Origin: Dasypus novemcinctus | Lineage: Eukaryota; Chordata; Mammalia; Cingulata; Dasypodidae | Length of the DNA stretch: 64,000 nucleotides | NCBI RefSeq assembly: GCF_030445035.2 | Contig: NC_080683.1 | Span: forward strand, 118,901,225 to 118,965,224 | Direction of reading: 5' to 3' | Shown here: piece by piece, positions 43,858-56,769 of the stretch | Position numbering within the stretch: the first letter of the stretch is position 1 | Layout: every line of letters starts with the position of its first letter | Made by a program: the position numbers and the translations under genes | Notes under the pieces: model-generated | Seen by the model: only the letters and a program-made list of their open reading frames with translations | Told to the model about the DNA's origin: nothing | Databases searched by the model: none

Positions 43858-45639
43858 CGATGGCCCTGCGGGAGTCAGACCCCGTGTTTATGAACCCTGC
43901 GAGCTGGCGCCGTGCACAGTCGCAGAGAAACAGCCCGCTGCTCGCTCACCCATTTGGAAGGCTTCCTTGAGGCACGCCCCGCTGATCCAGCCCACGTTTT
44001 TGTGAGACTGGATGGTTGGGAATGACTCGAGGCTCTGAACCCAGGGGGAACTCGTGTTGTCATTCTTAAGCAATTTCAGGCCTTCTCAATGAAGGGCGGG
44101 TGAGGAAGCAGGGGACCTCAGGACGAAGGTGAGACTGCCCAAGCCTTGAGGGTCTCCATCGTCGCAGGGAGGGCCGGTGGGTGAGGTGCTGCAGTGTCTG
44201 GGGTCCCGGAGGTGGGGGGAGAGGGGCAGGATACAGCAACTTTGTCCTCGTCCAGAAGAGAGAGACAGGTAGACAAAAGGAGAGGGAAATCTACACAATG
44301 CCAATTCAGTGGATCGAGGCGATTAGAGAAGCAGTATCAGGTGCAGAGAAGCCCTGGGCCAAGAGCGCCTGCTTCTTCCCTCATTGGGATCAGCCTGCTG
44401 GGGCCCTTTGAGTTGGGACTCAAAAGCTGTTAGGTGGTGCCAGCATCAAAAGGTGAGCAAAGCGTCCCAGGCAGGGAGATCAGCCTATGCAAAGAAGGAG
44501 AGGTGGGAAGCAGGACAAATGCTGAGACCTGGAGAACTCCCATCTGTTGTCACTGGAGCTTCAGCTTCTCACCTGGGGGCATAGGGGGACACCTTCTAGC
44601 TGGAAGAGTGGCAATCAGCCTGAGAATGTGCCCAGGAGGAAGATGAGGCAGGAGGCAGACTCCTACCTCAGCTTCCTCCTTGGTGGTAGATGGAACGAGC
44701 AGGAGGTAGAGAGGACAGAGAGGGGGAGACCAAGGCACCTCCGGGCTCCTGGGGTAGTCAATGAGCTTGTGCCTGCAGGTGGAGATTTCAGGTGGGGCCA
44801 CTAGGCAATTCCTCACTCTGGATTTGAATTTGTGGCTTCGGAAGTGCCTTGGAGGCAGATTCGCTTGGGGGTTGGAAGTCAGGAGGTGGACGAGAACAGA
44901 TGCTTGAGATACTTTCGTATTTAAGTGACTGGGGAAGAGATTGCTGCAGGGCATGAAAGATTATTTACAGTATTTGCGGGAGTTTAAGTCCCTAGTGCCC
45001 TGTGGCTGCGGGGAGGCTGGAGGTGGGACCTGCCTTCCACTGCACAGTTTCGCTCAGTCCTGACCAGGAATTTGGTGCAAGTTGGGCTTTGGTGATGGCC
45101 TATGCGGGGTTCAGGAGACTGGATTCAAGGTCATTGCCTGAGAAGTCAAGGTCAGAGGGGATGCTTCCAGGGCTCAAGAGTCAGCCGAGGGTGGGAGCGT
45201 GTGCAGAGGTGAGCGTCAGGTCAGAGCCCTGTATTCCTACCCCCCCCAACATGACTTTTGGGGCAATGTGACTTCAGAGAGCAGCACTTTGGGGCCAGGC
45301 CTTCTGCCCTGATGCTTTCTTCAGTTTTAAGCTTCTGATACTTCTGCCCAGCCCTGTCCTTTCTCTGTGAGCCCCAGGACAGACGTCCCCACGTTTGGGG
45401 CTCCCTGGTCCACCATCACCCATTTCTTCAGACCCCACTAATTCCATCAAAAGACTTAAGACTCAAGGGTTCAAGGTCCCTTCATCCTGCCTTCCCTCTG
45501 TGCCACACCCGGGCAGGGCGCTGGAAGCCCCGTGTGTAGGACGAGGGAGCCAGACGCGGGCCCTGCGCCCACCCCTCATCCTGGGCAGAGAGCCCACGCC
45601 GGGAGAGCAGGCGGAGCCGGGACACCCCGGGGTCCATCG
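43858..45639. other. Unique DNA, no gene seen
   Basis: About 44,455-44,520 (CCAGGCAGGGAGATCAGCCT, ATGCAAAGAAGGAGAGG) may be a worn L2 fragment. Nothing else assignable. Confidence 0.4.
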
Positions 45640-45780
45640 CTGCTTGTGTCAGGATTTGTCGGTGTAACGTTGGGCAAGCCACGCTAGCTCTTAGAACCTC
45701 TTCTCTCGCTTGTAGAAGGTTGGGTGTTGACTTCTAAGTTCTTTTCTGGCCCTAAATTCAACGATTCTATAAAGTGAAAC
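45640..45780 (+). mobile_element. MIR fragment, sense
   Basis: GTTGGGCAAGCCACGCTAGC, CTTAGAACCTCTTCTCTCGC and TTGTAGAAGG follow MIR (CTTGGGCAAGTTACTTAACCTCTCTG). The rest of the element is lost. Confidence 0.6.
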
Positions 45781-47380
45781 CCTCTCGCACTGCGTGACCG
45801 GGGTGGCAAACAGTGTTAATACGGATTGTCGTCTGGGAGCCAGACTCCTGAAGGTTGTCCAAGTTGCTGAAAGCTCCGAGGTGCTGGCCCCATTGGCACG
45901 CCTCACCGTGGAAAGCACGGGGGAGCCAGGGCTGGCCATGCAAGAGTGGCACCTCGAGCATTTGGTGCCCATCGAGGGGCTCTCGGAACGGAAGGGAAGA
46001 TGCCAGCCTTGGAAAAGGATTTGAAAATACCTAGCACTATTGAGTGCCAGCTGGAGAGCGGCTCCCCGCTTGCCACAGTCACCGAATGCCTCCCCTGGAA
46101 GGCCACCGCTGTGCCCTTGTGAGCAGTGGCAGGAGCCCCTGTATGGTTCAGGCTGCCCAAGAACACCTTCGCGAGACCAGGAGGCCACGTTTGAAACGCG
46201 AAGGTGGATTTCCTTCACCCGAGGCCAACAGAGCATGGAAAATCTGTTGCATGTGCAGTGGCTTCTGAATCAAAGCTCCTGGGCTTGTCAGCTATGGATC
46301 TGCTGAAAGCATGAAACGAAGCAAGAATCCAAACACAAATGAGTTTTGAAAGAAATCGTAGGGAACACCCGGGTGGAGGCGATGGTTCCTCAGTGCCCGC
46401 GTGTGGCTTCATGTTTCCCTGTCGTCAGGAGGAGTTGGGACACTCTAAGTGAACGCATACCACACCAGCAATTCAAGGGCCAACACCCAACAGGAAGATG
46501 GTGCTATGCGTGTTATGTTTAGGGTAAACGTGTACTTTCCCCGAAGGGTGTTTTTTATGGGGAAAAAATGTCCATCTTCAAAGAGTCCTTTGGTTTGGTT
46601 TATGGCCAGGTAAACTGACCCACGTGATACCTTGAGGGAGAGGTGGAGTCGGCAGGGTGGGGTGGGCGTCTGGCCTTGGCATCGCCCCTTGCTGGCTGTG
46701 GGACTTTACGCTTTGGAATGAATTCCTTTAGTACTTCCCCTGAAAGTGAAGTGCAGGCAGCCACGTCTATCCATACGTGGGATGGTGATTCATCACGGCA
46801 AGGTGGATGGAGCTCTTCAGGAGAAAGGCTCGTCTTTAGCCCAAGTCCACGGATGATACTTACCGAGACTTGGTGTGTTTAGAACTGTGAACAGAACTGA
46901 GTTGAGTTACCAAAAACTCTAAGACACTTGATGACCAGGAATACCCAGTCTTTATAAACATAGACACCATTTTTATGAAAGAGCTGCTAAGACGTTTCTG
47001 ACCTTGGAAATCCTGCTAACCAACTTGAAAGAGAAGCCTTTCAAGTTCCTTGGCATTCTCTCCTGGCTATTGTGGTGGGGAATCATCTGCGTTCCTCGCT
47101 TTTTGGCCCTCTTGCTTCCAGCCTCTGGTTCTCCACTTCCTCCCACTCACCGCCCAGGGCCGAGCGATGGTGCGTGAGTGTAGGGACACCAGCCGTGGAA
47201 GGCACGGAGGATTATACCACAGTGTTCTAGCTCCCCAAGGAAAGGAACCTTTAGCTAATTCAAGAGTTAAGCTAATTAAGGAAGATCCAGGACTGAGGGT
47301 CATATTTGAATAGATAATAACCAACTCTCCCCCATTACCCCCACCACAATTAATGCCATCGTGTGAAATGCCAAGACATT
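45781..47380. other. Unique DNA, no gene seen
   Basis: There is no repeat or exon I can support. 47,255-47,315 (GTTAAGCTAATTAAGG) has a non-repetitive look but no further evidence. Confidence 0.4.
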
Positions 47381-47390
47381 GAAAAGAGCC

Positions 47391-47767
47391 TGGGAAACGG
47401 ACTTGGCCCAGTGGTTAGGGCGTCCGTCTACCACATGGGAGGTCCGCGGTTCAAACCCCGGGCCTCCTTGACCCATGTGGAGCTGGCCCATGCGCAGTGC
47501 TGATGCGCGCAAGGAGTGCCCTGCCACGCAGGGGTGTCCCCCGCGTAGGGGAGCCCCACGCGCAAGGAGTGCACCCCATAAGGAGAGCCGCCCAGCGCAA
47601 AAGAAAGTGCAGCCTGCCCAGGAATGGCACCGCCCACACTTCCCGTGCCGCTGACGACAACAGAAGTGGACAAAGAAACAAGACGCAGCAAAAAGACACA
47701 GAAAACAGACAACCGGGGGAGGGGAGGGAAATTAAATAAATAAATCTGAAAAAAAAAAAAAGAAAAA
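47391..47767 (+). mobile_element. DAS-SINE, sense, 10-bp target duplication
   Basis: Flanked by GAAAAGAGCC (47381-47390 and 47768-47777). The head is nearly intact: GTTAGGGCGTCCGTCTACC and the B box GGTTCAAACCCC at about 47,450-47,461. The GACGACAACAGAAG body and AAATAAATAAATC tail are complete. It is the best-preserved full copy of this form in the window. Confidence 0.96.
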
Positions 47768-47777
47768 GAAAAGAGCC

Positions 47778-48639
47778 AACCATCAAAGAACTCAAGAACT
47801 GCAACCACTGCACAGGTTCCGCGATTAGGAGGGTGTTATTTTTAAAATGTGTGGGTCTCTAGGATCAGGCCCACCTGGAAACCTGGCAGGTGAGATGTAC
47901 TAAGATTAAGAGGAAATTTGATTGAAACTTGAAAATGCAAGAAATTTAGAAAAAACATACTTTCATGAGTTGAGAAGAACAGGGAGTTGTAAACAATTAA
48001 GTAAAATAAGACCGAATCTCTTGGATTTGTTTCTAATGTGATATGAAATTGTTTTGAATGTATTAATATAATTTAAAATAGTCTGATGGATTTCACTTCT
48101 TTTAGAACATCCTTTTAGGTTTAAACATTCACTTGCCATTCTGGCCTTTCTAAACGCCTCCCTCGCCCTGGGTCTTCTCTCCAGGCTCCCCGCCATTTGC
48201 AGGCAGGAGACCCCACCATCCGTCACCTGCAGCTTCTTGCTCGGGCTGTTCATACAGCTCTTACCTCAGCTCAGTCATCTGCTCCTTCCTGCAGGAGGCC
48301 TTTGTGAAGTCCACGGGTCCTTCTGGGCTGTCCGAGCTCTCTCTGCCCGCCCCTTTCCCAGACCTTGCCCTCCTTCTGTTGGTTTGCCCTTCTCCCGGGC
48401 CTGGAAGCTTCCAGGGAACTAAAACTCATTCATTCTTACCTTTCACCATACTTGATACTTAGTTCAGATTTCACTGTCAAACCAAAAACTTTTCTAGTTT
48501 TGTTTTAAAGGTAATCAAATTTAAAAACTTACCTTTTAAGCTTTAATCCTGTTTGTCTCTGAATTGCATTCTTGTAAGGTGTCCATCTGCAAATGGGAAC
48601 ACTGCAGGTTCATCCATGACTTGCCACGGTGCTCCCTCT
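47778..48639. other. Unique DNA, no gene seen
   Basis: 48,140-48,420 has CT-rich phrases that may be a worn 5' extension of the L2 that follows. No exon. Confidence 0.4.
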
Positions 48640-48955
48640 GCCTGCTCCTCGCCCACTCGGCTGCTGAGCTCCGACTCAGCCTTGGGGTCGAAGTGTGAAT
48701 CCGCTTCCTTTTCTGACACCTCTATGCCTCCTCCTGCCCTCCCCTTCTGAAGCCATGCCCCCATCACCCCTCCTCAAGCCCTTTATTAGTCCTTCACATC
48801 ACTTTTTAATGGTCTGTCCAGCGCATCTACTAGATTGTAAGCTACACGCAAATAGGGACTTTATATATTGAGTTCAGCATTCTATTTCTACCACCTAGCA
48901 CGGTGTCTGGCACAAGTTAAGGATGCAAGGAATATTTGCATGATTTTTTTTGCTT
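48640..48955 (+). mobile_element. L2 3' end, sense
   Basis: TACTAGATTGTAAGCTACAC, AAATAGGGACTTTATATATT, CACCTAGCACGGTGTCTGGC and GGATGCAAGGAATATTTGCA match the L2 3' terminus (TGTAAGCTCC...GGCACATAGTAGG...AATATTTG). Confidence 0.75.
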
Positions 48956-48990
48956 TTCTACTATATAAAAGATAAATAAGGTCTTGTCTT

Positions 48991-49385
48991 GGGAAGCGGT
49001 TGTGGCTCAACTGATAGAGCATCTGCCTACCATATGGGAGGTCCAGGGTTCAAACCCAGGGCCTCCTGACCCATCTGATGAGCTGGCCCATGCGCAGTGC
49101 TGATGCGCACAAGGAGTGCCGTGCCACGCAGGGGTGTCCCCCACGTAGGGGAGCCCCACATGCAAGGAGTACACCCCGTAAGGAGAGCCGTCCAGCGTGA
49201 AAAAAGCGCGGCCTGCCCAGGAGTGGTGGCGCACACGTGGAGAGCTGACACAGCAAGATGATGCAACAAAAAGAAACACAGATTCCTGATGCTGGGACAC
49301 CGAAGAACACACATCGAATGGACATAGAGAGCTGACAACTGGGGGTGGGGTGGGGAAGGGTAGAGAAATAAATCTTAAAAAAAAA
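48991..49385 (+). mobile_element. DAS-SINE, sense
   Basis: GGGAAGCGGTTGTGGCTCAA begins the head. The A box is GTGGCTCAACTGATAGAGC and the B box GGGTTCAAACCC. The body has both GCAAGGAGTG repeats and GAGCTGACACAGCAAGATGA. The tail is AAATAAATCTTAAAAAAAAA. No target duplication was found. It lies 1.2 kb from another sense copy. Confidence 0.95.
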
Positions 49386-52300
49386 GGGGATCTGCCCAAG
49401 TGCTTTGCCATACCCCAGTCCTGGTGGCATTTCAAGTGTGCCTCTAAGTTTGGTGTTGTTTAAAAATGTCATCTTCTTCTCGAGGACTTTCTGTACCCAC
49501 TTACTCTCTAAATAGCCAGTAGCTCTTTGCGTGCGTTCGTGGAGCCGTGTTTAGTTAGAAGGCAGTGGGTACTGTTTGCTTTAGGCCTCGATAGATGGTA
49601 TGGAAACAAACAACCCAAAGTACAGCAGGCCGAGGCACTAGATACTGGTTAGAAGCAAGCCCATAAATAATCAAATGAAGGCAAAATATTTACGGGGTTG
49701 AGCTGCTTTGGGCATCAAAATGAAATACTGTCATCTCTCTTTTGCAGGGTCTAGTCAGGAAGGCTTCAGGCAGAGTGCAGAGCCCGGCTGGGCCACGAGA
49801 TGATCCCCGCTCAGCCTGGCCCGGCCCGTGCCACAGGCCATCCCATGTGCTTGATGAGAACTCATTCATTCACTCTTCAGTCTGGCTCTCCTGGATGCGG
49901 GCACGCAGCTCCCCCGCAGGACGCGGCACCCGTCCCTCCCCTGGAGTGTCGCCGGCTGGCGGCTCACAGCCAGTCCTCCCGGTGGCGTCCCGGGGGAGCC
50001 ACACCCAGCCGTGGGAATGCCAGCCCGGCTGCCTGCTCCCTGCAGGACGCCTCTGAAGTTCAGTTCCAGCTGCAAGGACATTTGGGGAGACCGGCTGAGG
50101 CCTCTCTAGCTCCACGCCTGGCTCACTCCTGCTCCTGAGATCACTCCCTGCCCAAATTTCCATCTCAGTTTCTGTTTCCCCGGGAACCAGACCAATGACA
50201 CCAACCTTCTAATAGTTCCCCCCTCACAAGGGGCGAAGCGGAGGCTAGAGATGAGCCGAGCCCGGGCCCGAGGTGGCCCACCTCCAAGTGCGTGTTCTCA
50301 GCCCTCTTGCTGGGTCTCAAGACAGCCGGTTCTGATGGACCCTCCTTCCTCCTGGGCCTGCTCTGGCTGGGGGGTCCTCTCCGCCCCTCCCGTTTCAGCC
50401 TCTGGTTCTTTCTTGCGCCTCCTGGTCGTGAATGAGTGAGCGAATCACTGGACAGGCAGCGGGGTTGGGGTATCAGGGCCAAGGCTGCAGATGATTAGAA
50501 CCGGGGGAGGAATTTGAAATGTAACGGGTATTAGACTAGAAAACAACACGTCCTGAAATGCCAATCTGAGCTTCTCAGCTTGGGGGTAAAACATTTTGTG
50601 CTTGGCCCAGGATTAGATTTCTTGTTGTGAGACATTGAGGAAATAAAGTCTGTATGCTGAAGAAAGTTATAATTGTTTTGGGAAGAGAAAAATACCACAC
50701 AAAGAGGACCAAAAGAATAACAGAAGAGAATATGCAATCAAGAGGAAGATAATGTAACATTCTAAATATGTTTATGGGAGCATAAGGAAGAGATTAAGGA
50801 AATTTAGCTATAGAAAAAGATTTTGGTCAGACGACATCAATCTCTAAGGGGTTAGTGTTGACCTTGTGTTGGGCCTTCATAGGTTGAAAGGAAAGAGAAA
50901 CTCATTCTTGACAGAGGAAACCGGTGGAAATCAGGAGGAAAAGAAGCTGCTAGGGGCTGACTTGAGTCCTGGCAAAAGAGGTGGTCAGTTCCTAACCTGC
51001 AGTGCTTCAGAACATGCCCTTACCTGGAATTAGGGCTGTTGCAGGTGGAATTAATTAAATTAACTAATGCAAAAAGGAGTTGGAGTCAAGGAAATGGCTG
51101 AGGGCATTACTTTAGGTATACAGAGGAAAGGGACAGGTTAGACTGACCCATGGCCATCATAGGGGCTTCTGACAAATCGAATCTCTTCCTAGGTAGAGTT
51201 TCCTCTGGAACCTGTGACTCTCAAGACTGGCTCCATGGCTTTTCACTTTGGGAGGTTGTTTTAGAGTACAAGGTCAAGGCCACTGCCTCTCTTCTGTTCT
51301 TTTGCTTTAGGAGTAGCACGGTCGAATGCCTTGCCAACACCAAAGGGTTCAGAACTATTTCTGTTTTTCCAAAGTGCTTAATAAGGAAGCAGCTTATTCT
51401 CTCTGAGGAAAATAACACTTCACAGAGGCCAAACATATTTCTGTAAATCGTGAAGGATAATGGTATTGTTCCAACTATGCTCTTTATGCTCACAGTGCAT
51501 GTCCTTATAGAAATGGGACAGTAGGGGAAGAAGATGCTACTGCCAAAATGCTCTCACCTGAAAGACAAATGCCGCAAATAAGCAAATGCCGAACACCGCC
51601 AAAGATGCTGGAAGCATCATTTTATTTTTCAAAAGAGATGAACAGATGACTTTGTAAATTGAGAAACTGTAAGGGCTGGAAGCAGGGAGCTTGAAAGTAC
51701 CACCACACTGAGCCAAGAGACCTTTCCTAGAGTCTAGAATTTCTTATGTTCCAATAACAAAGCCGATATCCTTCAGGCAAACTGTCCTAGGAAAAAAATC
51801 AGCATTGGCTCATTGGACAAGTTAACTCTGAGCTTCTACAGTGTTTTTGTTTTACTAAGTATTGCTGATGCCTTCTAAAAGGTTTCTTTAGATCTGGCCT
51901 GTGCTAAAAATGGTCAAGGCCAGGTTTTCCATGAAGGTGCAACTTCTTTCCTCTCTTGCAGGCTTAGAAAGTCAGATGGAGAACAAAAGCTCCAGGAAAA
52001 CTTCCTAGTCCGTCTGTGAGCTAGAATGTTGCCTGTTGGTGTATTTTTAAAGTAAATGTGCAGTGAAAGACTTGGTTCTACATTCAGTAAAATAGATTAG
52101 GAAAAGGTAGCAGACACCAAACAGTAGAAGGAACTTGCCACCATACTTAAGTTCAAGGGGATGGACTGTAAGCTTGCCATAAGATTAGCTTGCATAGCGA
52201 TTTTTTATTCTCCCCTTAAATGCTTACATTTTATTTTCAACCACTGATATAAATGTTCATGCTAAATGAGTACTACTCTAGAAGTTTTGTGGGTGTTTTT

Positions 52301-52439
52301 TTTTTAAATTTTTGTTTTAAGAAGTACAGCCTTATTTAAGGAAACAGAATCCTAGAATCTTCTTGGGAAAGAAGTAGAGTACAAGTTCATGCCCACTGGC
52401 TGGGAACACAGTCAGGCTCCCCTACCCGTGGCTCTTTCA
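49386..52439. other. Unique DNA with eroded LTR-like ends
   Basis: About 50,150-50,205 (CCATCTCAGTTTCTGTTTCC, CCGGGAACCAGACCAATGAC) resembles the 3' end of an old ERVL-type LTR. About 50,990-51,080 (CCTTACCTGGAATTAGGGCT, GGTGGAATTAATTAAATTAA) resembles an MLT1 fragment. The rest is unclassified. No exon is supported. Confidence 0.4.
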
Positions 52440-53880
52440 GGAAGGACCTCTCTCTCCTTTGAAGATCCCTGGGATCCCGTGCTGGACTCTAGAGGAAAAC
52501 CGTAGCTGTGTGGCGTTTTTGGGTGATGGTTTAAAAGTACCCCGGCTGGCGCTATGGCGGGTGAAACCCCGATCGAGCGTCTTCCTGGCCATCACGCTGG
52601 TCACCCCAAGTCTAACCTCGCCTCCCACTTCTCTCCCTTCCAGGGAAAGCTCCAAGAGAGGGGAGACTGTATTCCTTATACTTGGTTCCTAGGGGGCCTA
52701 GATTCCACGTGCCGAAATTTTACTACACTTGAGATTTTCAAAAGTTGTGCTTTTTTGTTTCATTCCCAGAACTCCTTTTACAAAGTGACATCTTAAGGGA
52801 GCGGGGTGGACAAAGGCGCTTCTGGGGGAAGGGAGGAGGGGTGAAGGGGTGAAGGAGGGGATGTTAAACTTGAATGTGAGGACAGGGCCTCTGCACTGCA
52901 GCTCTCTGTGAGGAAACACCACTGGAATTCTTTCAGCACCTCTCGACGCTGCCTTTTTACTCCTCAGGCCTGGGGCAGGGAACGGGCTCTAGATCAGGCT
53001 CCTGGTCGACCTCCAGTGCGCTGAGCCTCTTGGGCTGGAGTGGATTACTTCCAGTTGTTTGGTCCAGAAACCACCCTGCTCTCCTAGAGAATGCCTAGGC
53101 GGACGCGGACACTGGGTTCCTTCTTTGGAGAAAATGAAAGGCACATTTCGTATTCAAAGGCCCGTCTTTGAAAAGGTTGAATAGATGCATCTTTGAAATG
53201 ATCCTGGCCACTTAAAGGTAGGAAGCTGAATGGAGGCAAGTCTGAAAATATTCCTTTGCTAAGAGACTCTTTGGTTTTGCTATATTGTGGGTTGGACAGT
53301 TTTCTTTGCCTCTTTTGTGTTTTATTTTTTTTCCTTCTGACTCATCCTTTGATGATAATAGTCATGTCAGATACCCAAATTCTCTTCTTTTCTTACATGC
53401 TGTCTTCTATTTCCCTTGATGGTGGACTGAAGAGTTAGATGGCCTCATTCTTTTTTTTTTTCCCAGCAATTTGATTAATTGATATTTTCATATGCTATTT
53501 TGTCTCTTCAATCATCTATCTGGTCTGTTTTTATTTTATTTATTTTTAAAATTTTATTTCTTTATGATCTGTATTTTCTTATTGATATTTCTTTTAAAGT
53601 GAAAATATACAGAGATTAAATGTGCCTTTCCTTAGTTCTTGCTTATGCTCAAGAGTATTTTAATCTTTTTAAAGAGGAATTTATTGTTTTAATTTGTTTA
53701 AAAAAAATTGGTTTGAAAACTTTGCAAAATAGCAATTACTTAATAAAAAACTGTCAAAAATACAAAAATATAAAGAAAGTGATAAAAAGTAAGACTCTTC
53801 TTAGATTCCCTTAATCCCATTTTGGAGTATATACTTCCAGATATTTTCCTATCCCCACACAGGTCTCTTTCTCTCCCTCT
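52440..53880. other. Unique DNA, AT-rich after 53,440
   Basis: No gene. About 53,690-53,860 has the AT-rich texture of an old LINE 3' region but is not assignable. Confidence 0.35.
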
Positions 53881-53889
53881 CACCTTTTG

Positions 53890-53940
53890 ATATCTGTCTA
53901 TCTATCATCTAGCTATCTAGCTAGCTAGCTAGCTATCATA
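53890..53940. repeat. TATC / TAGC tetranucleotide microsatellite
   Basis: Imperfect TCTA units pass into a pure CTAG run (CTAGCTAGCTAGCTAGCTAT), then TCATACATT. Possibly length-variable. Confidence 0.85.
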
Positions 53941-54019
53941 CATTATTTCTAAAAAGGAACGTAGTATAGGTTTCTTTCTACAGTGTGTTTTTTTACCCAC
54001 TCAACAATAACCTCTGGGC

Positions 54020-54330
54020 ATCCTGCCATGTCTTCACAAGGCCTTTCATTCATCCCTCACATATTTGTAGAGCATCTCCTGGGTACTGCTTGAAACTGGG
54101 ATACTGCATCGATCTGAGCAGAACACACTCTGTGTTCACAGAGCACAACTTCATTATTAATGTGCAACATGATGTTAGGTAGAAGTCAGTGCTCTGAAGG
54201 TAAACTAGAACCGTGATGGGGTAGAAAAGACAGGGTGATGGGCTAAGGGGGCTGGGAAGGCCTTTCAAGGAGGTGACAGTCGAGCAGAACTGAGTGACCT
54301 GAACGAGGAAGCAGAGCAGACCAAACAGGT
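54020..54330 (-). mobile_element. L2 3' end, antisense
   Basis: TTCATTCATCCCTCACATAT, GAGCATCTCCTGGGTACTG and later GGGAAGGCCTTTCAAGGAGG, TGACAGTCGAGCAGAACTGA follow the reverse L2 order from its 3' end inward. Confidence 0.7.
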
Positions 54331-55080
54331 GGTGGAGGGGCTGGCTCAGCCCATCTCTCTGGTCTTACAGCCTTGGGAGGGGTCCTGGCAAAGCGGCCCA
54401 CCTTTCTATGAAGTCAGCTCTTCTAACTGCAGTTAAGACCTCTTTCCAGGCCGACTTCCTCTTGCACGGGGTGCTGTTGGCCATGGATCTTTTTGGGAAC
54501 TGGCCGAGGCAGTGTGGAGCTAACGACCGACTCTCAGGAATTGAAAACCCTGGTTTGCAGCACTCGCTCCTGTGGCATAGGTACTCCCTCCATGGCCAAA
54601 TTCAAGCTTCCAGCACAAGGTCACTGAATACGGACTTGGAGAGAGGCCCAGTAGTGGGTCACTATGTGGAAGTTCTACCCCCAAATATAGTAGATGCCAA
54701 TAACTACAACAGGCCAACCCCGCCCCCCTCCATTAGTCTTCACTGACAAGGAAACCCAAATCTGGGTGGGATGAGGCGCCGTGGCCGGCGCCTGCCCAGG
54801 GCTCTTCTGGTCCCTTTTAGCTGCCTGCATGCTTCTCCCCAGCTGACTTCTACGTGATGTTACTTTGAACAGCCACGACTGAGCCTCTCTGCAGAGGCTG
54901 GCCTGGAACCACTAGAGCTGCTTTGGCCTCGAGTCCCTGAGGGGCAGCACTCTGCCAGCGTCAGGCAGAGCAGGAGCAGAAAAACCCAGCTCTCATGCCT
55001 CCACTGGGGACAAACTTGGGGGCAAAATGTGTACTCCAGGATCAGGTGGAAGTTACCCTCTGAGATTTTGCCTGAAATTT
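54331..55080. other. Unique DNA, no gene seen
   Basis: No exon or repeat that I can support. Confidence 0.4.
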
Positions 55081-55099
55081 CACCTTTGCTTGGCTCCTT

Positions 55100-55500
55100 T
55101 TTTATCCCCCCCCTCCTTCCCCTTCTCCTCCTCCCCCTCTTCTCCACCTTTTGTCTTTGTCATCCTCTGTTCTCCTTTGTCTTCTCCTCTTCCTCCTGCC
55201 TCCTTGTTTTCTTCTTCAGCTCCTCCTCTTGCTGACTTTCCTCTTTTCCTTCTCCATAGTCATTGCCATTTTTGTCTTCTTCATCTTCTCCTTCTCCTCC
55301 TTCCACTCTTCCCTTTTCTTCTCTTTCTCCACTTTTACCACCATCGTCTTCTTTCTCTTCTTCATCTCCTCCCTTTCCTCCTCCCTCTTCTTCTTCTCCT
55401 GCCCCCTCTTTCTTCCCCTCTTCCTCTTCTCTGTTGTCTTCATGGTCATTGGCATGATCTTCATCTTCATTCTCTTCTCCCTTCTTCCTGCCTCCGTTCC
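55100..55500. repeat. Long polypyrimidine tract (CTT/CTC-rich)
   Basis: About 400 bp is mostly C and T on the plus strand, in varying CTT, CTC and TCC phrases with scattered interruptions, so the minus strand reads as Glu/Lys-rich frames. Overlapping Leu/Ser/Phe-rich plus-strand frames here (up to 238 codons) are products of this bias. The tract is a candidate for triplex (H-DNA) structure. Confidence 0.9.
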
Positions 55501-56769
55501 CTTACTAGTTCCTCCTGCACTGTGCTGCCTTGGGGATGGGGCATGTGTTGTGCCAAGCTGATGCTGCTTCCTGCCCATCATACCGCATCAGGGCACAGAC
55601 AATGTGAGTCTATCTCATTAAAGCTCGATTCCTTGCTTAAAGTCAATTCTACCACATTTCACAAGTGTAAAAGGCACGTTTTCCTCTTGGAATTAGTAAA
55701 TAATTTGAGTAATATTTTGAGATGCTTGAATATCCACTTCTGATCTTGTCTGCGTAATTACTACGTTGGGGTTGCAAAATGATGATTTTCTAATCTTAGT
55801 ATGTCTTCCATAGCTGAAATTCTTCTGAGATCTTTCTCCTCTCTCCCTACTTTTTAAAAGTAACACTACTCTGGACTCATGGGTTCTTTTTGGTTCAATG
55901 TATTGTAATCCATTATCATCCTTATTCTTCCTCAGGGTCAAATCGTTCCAAATTTGGCCCACGTGAGCATCTCCAGGATGGATCCTGTGCTCTTTCAGCA
56001 TATCCTGCTTGGTCTTTGAGCACTTCCTTGCTTTCTGGTGAGCTAGATATTCCAGCTCGCCTTGTTCCCTAGCCGTGGACTCAGCAGTTTCTCCAATGAG
56101 CCCTGATTCTTTTCTGTGAATAAGGGTGTTTGGAAACTGTCATCTGGGGACTAAGGGTGTTTATTGCTTCTGAAGTGTCCCTTTTTCTCTTCCTTTTAGT
56201 AAATTAGTAGTTCAGACTCAGTCATCCCAGGGTGCCTTGCCTATCCCATAATTCATCTCCGTACCTCTCTTCTCCCACAGTAGGAATCTTGGTTCTCAGC
56301 AATATTAGTAAATTTGCTCATCCACCATATGCACAGCATGTTTCAGGATGATAACAGCAACGCCCCTCCCAACAACAAACCCATAGGCAAGTTCAAAATT
56401 TTCTTCATAATTACTTACCTGTGGTGCATAGACTATCTTCCACTCAGGTACTTCAGCACTATTGACATTTGGGGGTGGGTATTATTTTTGCAGAGGGGTT
56501 TACCCTGTGTCCTGGCCTCTACCCACCAGATTCCAATAGCTCCCTTCTCCAGTCGTGACAACCAAAAATGTGTGCAGACATCATGAAATGGCTCCTGGGG
56601 GGCAAATGCACCGCCAGTTGAGAAGCACTGTACTAAGAGGCTATGCACAATCTGAGCACTGTTTTCAAAAAAACTACTTGAATTAATTGATTCTTGTGTC
56701 ATTATATTATATTTGATATGCAGGTTAAGTTCATGTATTTCTGTTTGTAGTCACTCTTAGCATTTGCTT
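55501..56769. other. Unique DNA, no gene seen
   Basis: Nothing assignable by eye. Confidence 0.4.

Noticed and set aside
49740-49800. Possible exon after a CTCTCTTTTGCAG splice-acceptor-like site
   Set aside because: Acceptor-like sequences are common by chance, and there is no matching donor, conserved frame or known protein segment downstream.
51945-52020. Acceptor-like TTCCTCTCTTGCAG before a short open stretch
   Set aside because: The stretch meets a stop almost at once and has no recognisable product. It could only be a non-coding exon, which needs RNA data.
55027-55743. 238-codon Leu/Ser/Phe-rich frame resembling a membrane protein
   Set aside because: It lies on the polypyrimidine tract, where CTT, CTC and TCC codons give Leu and Ser by composition. 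The opposite strand is Glu/Lys-rich for the same reason.
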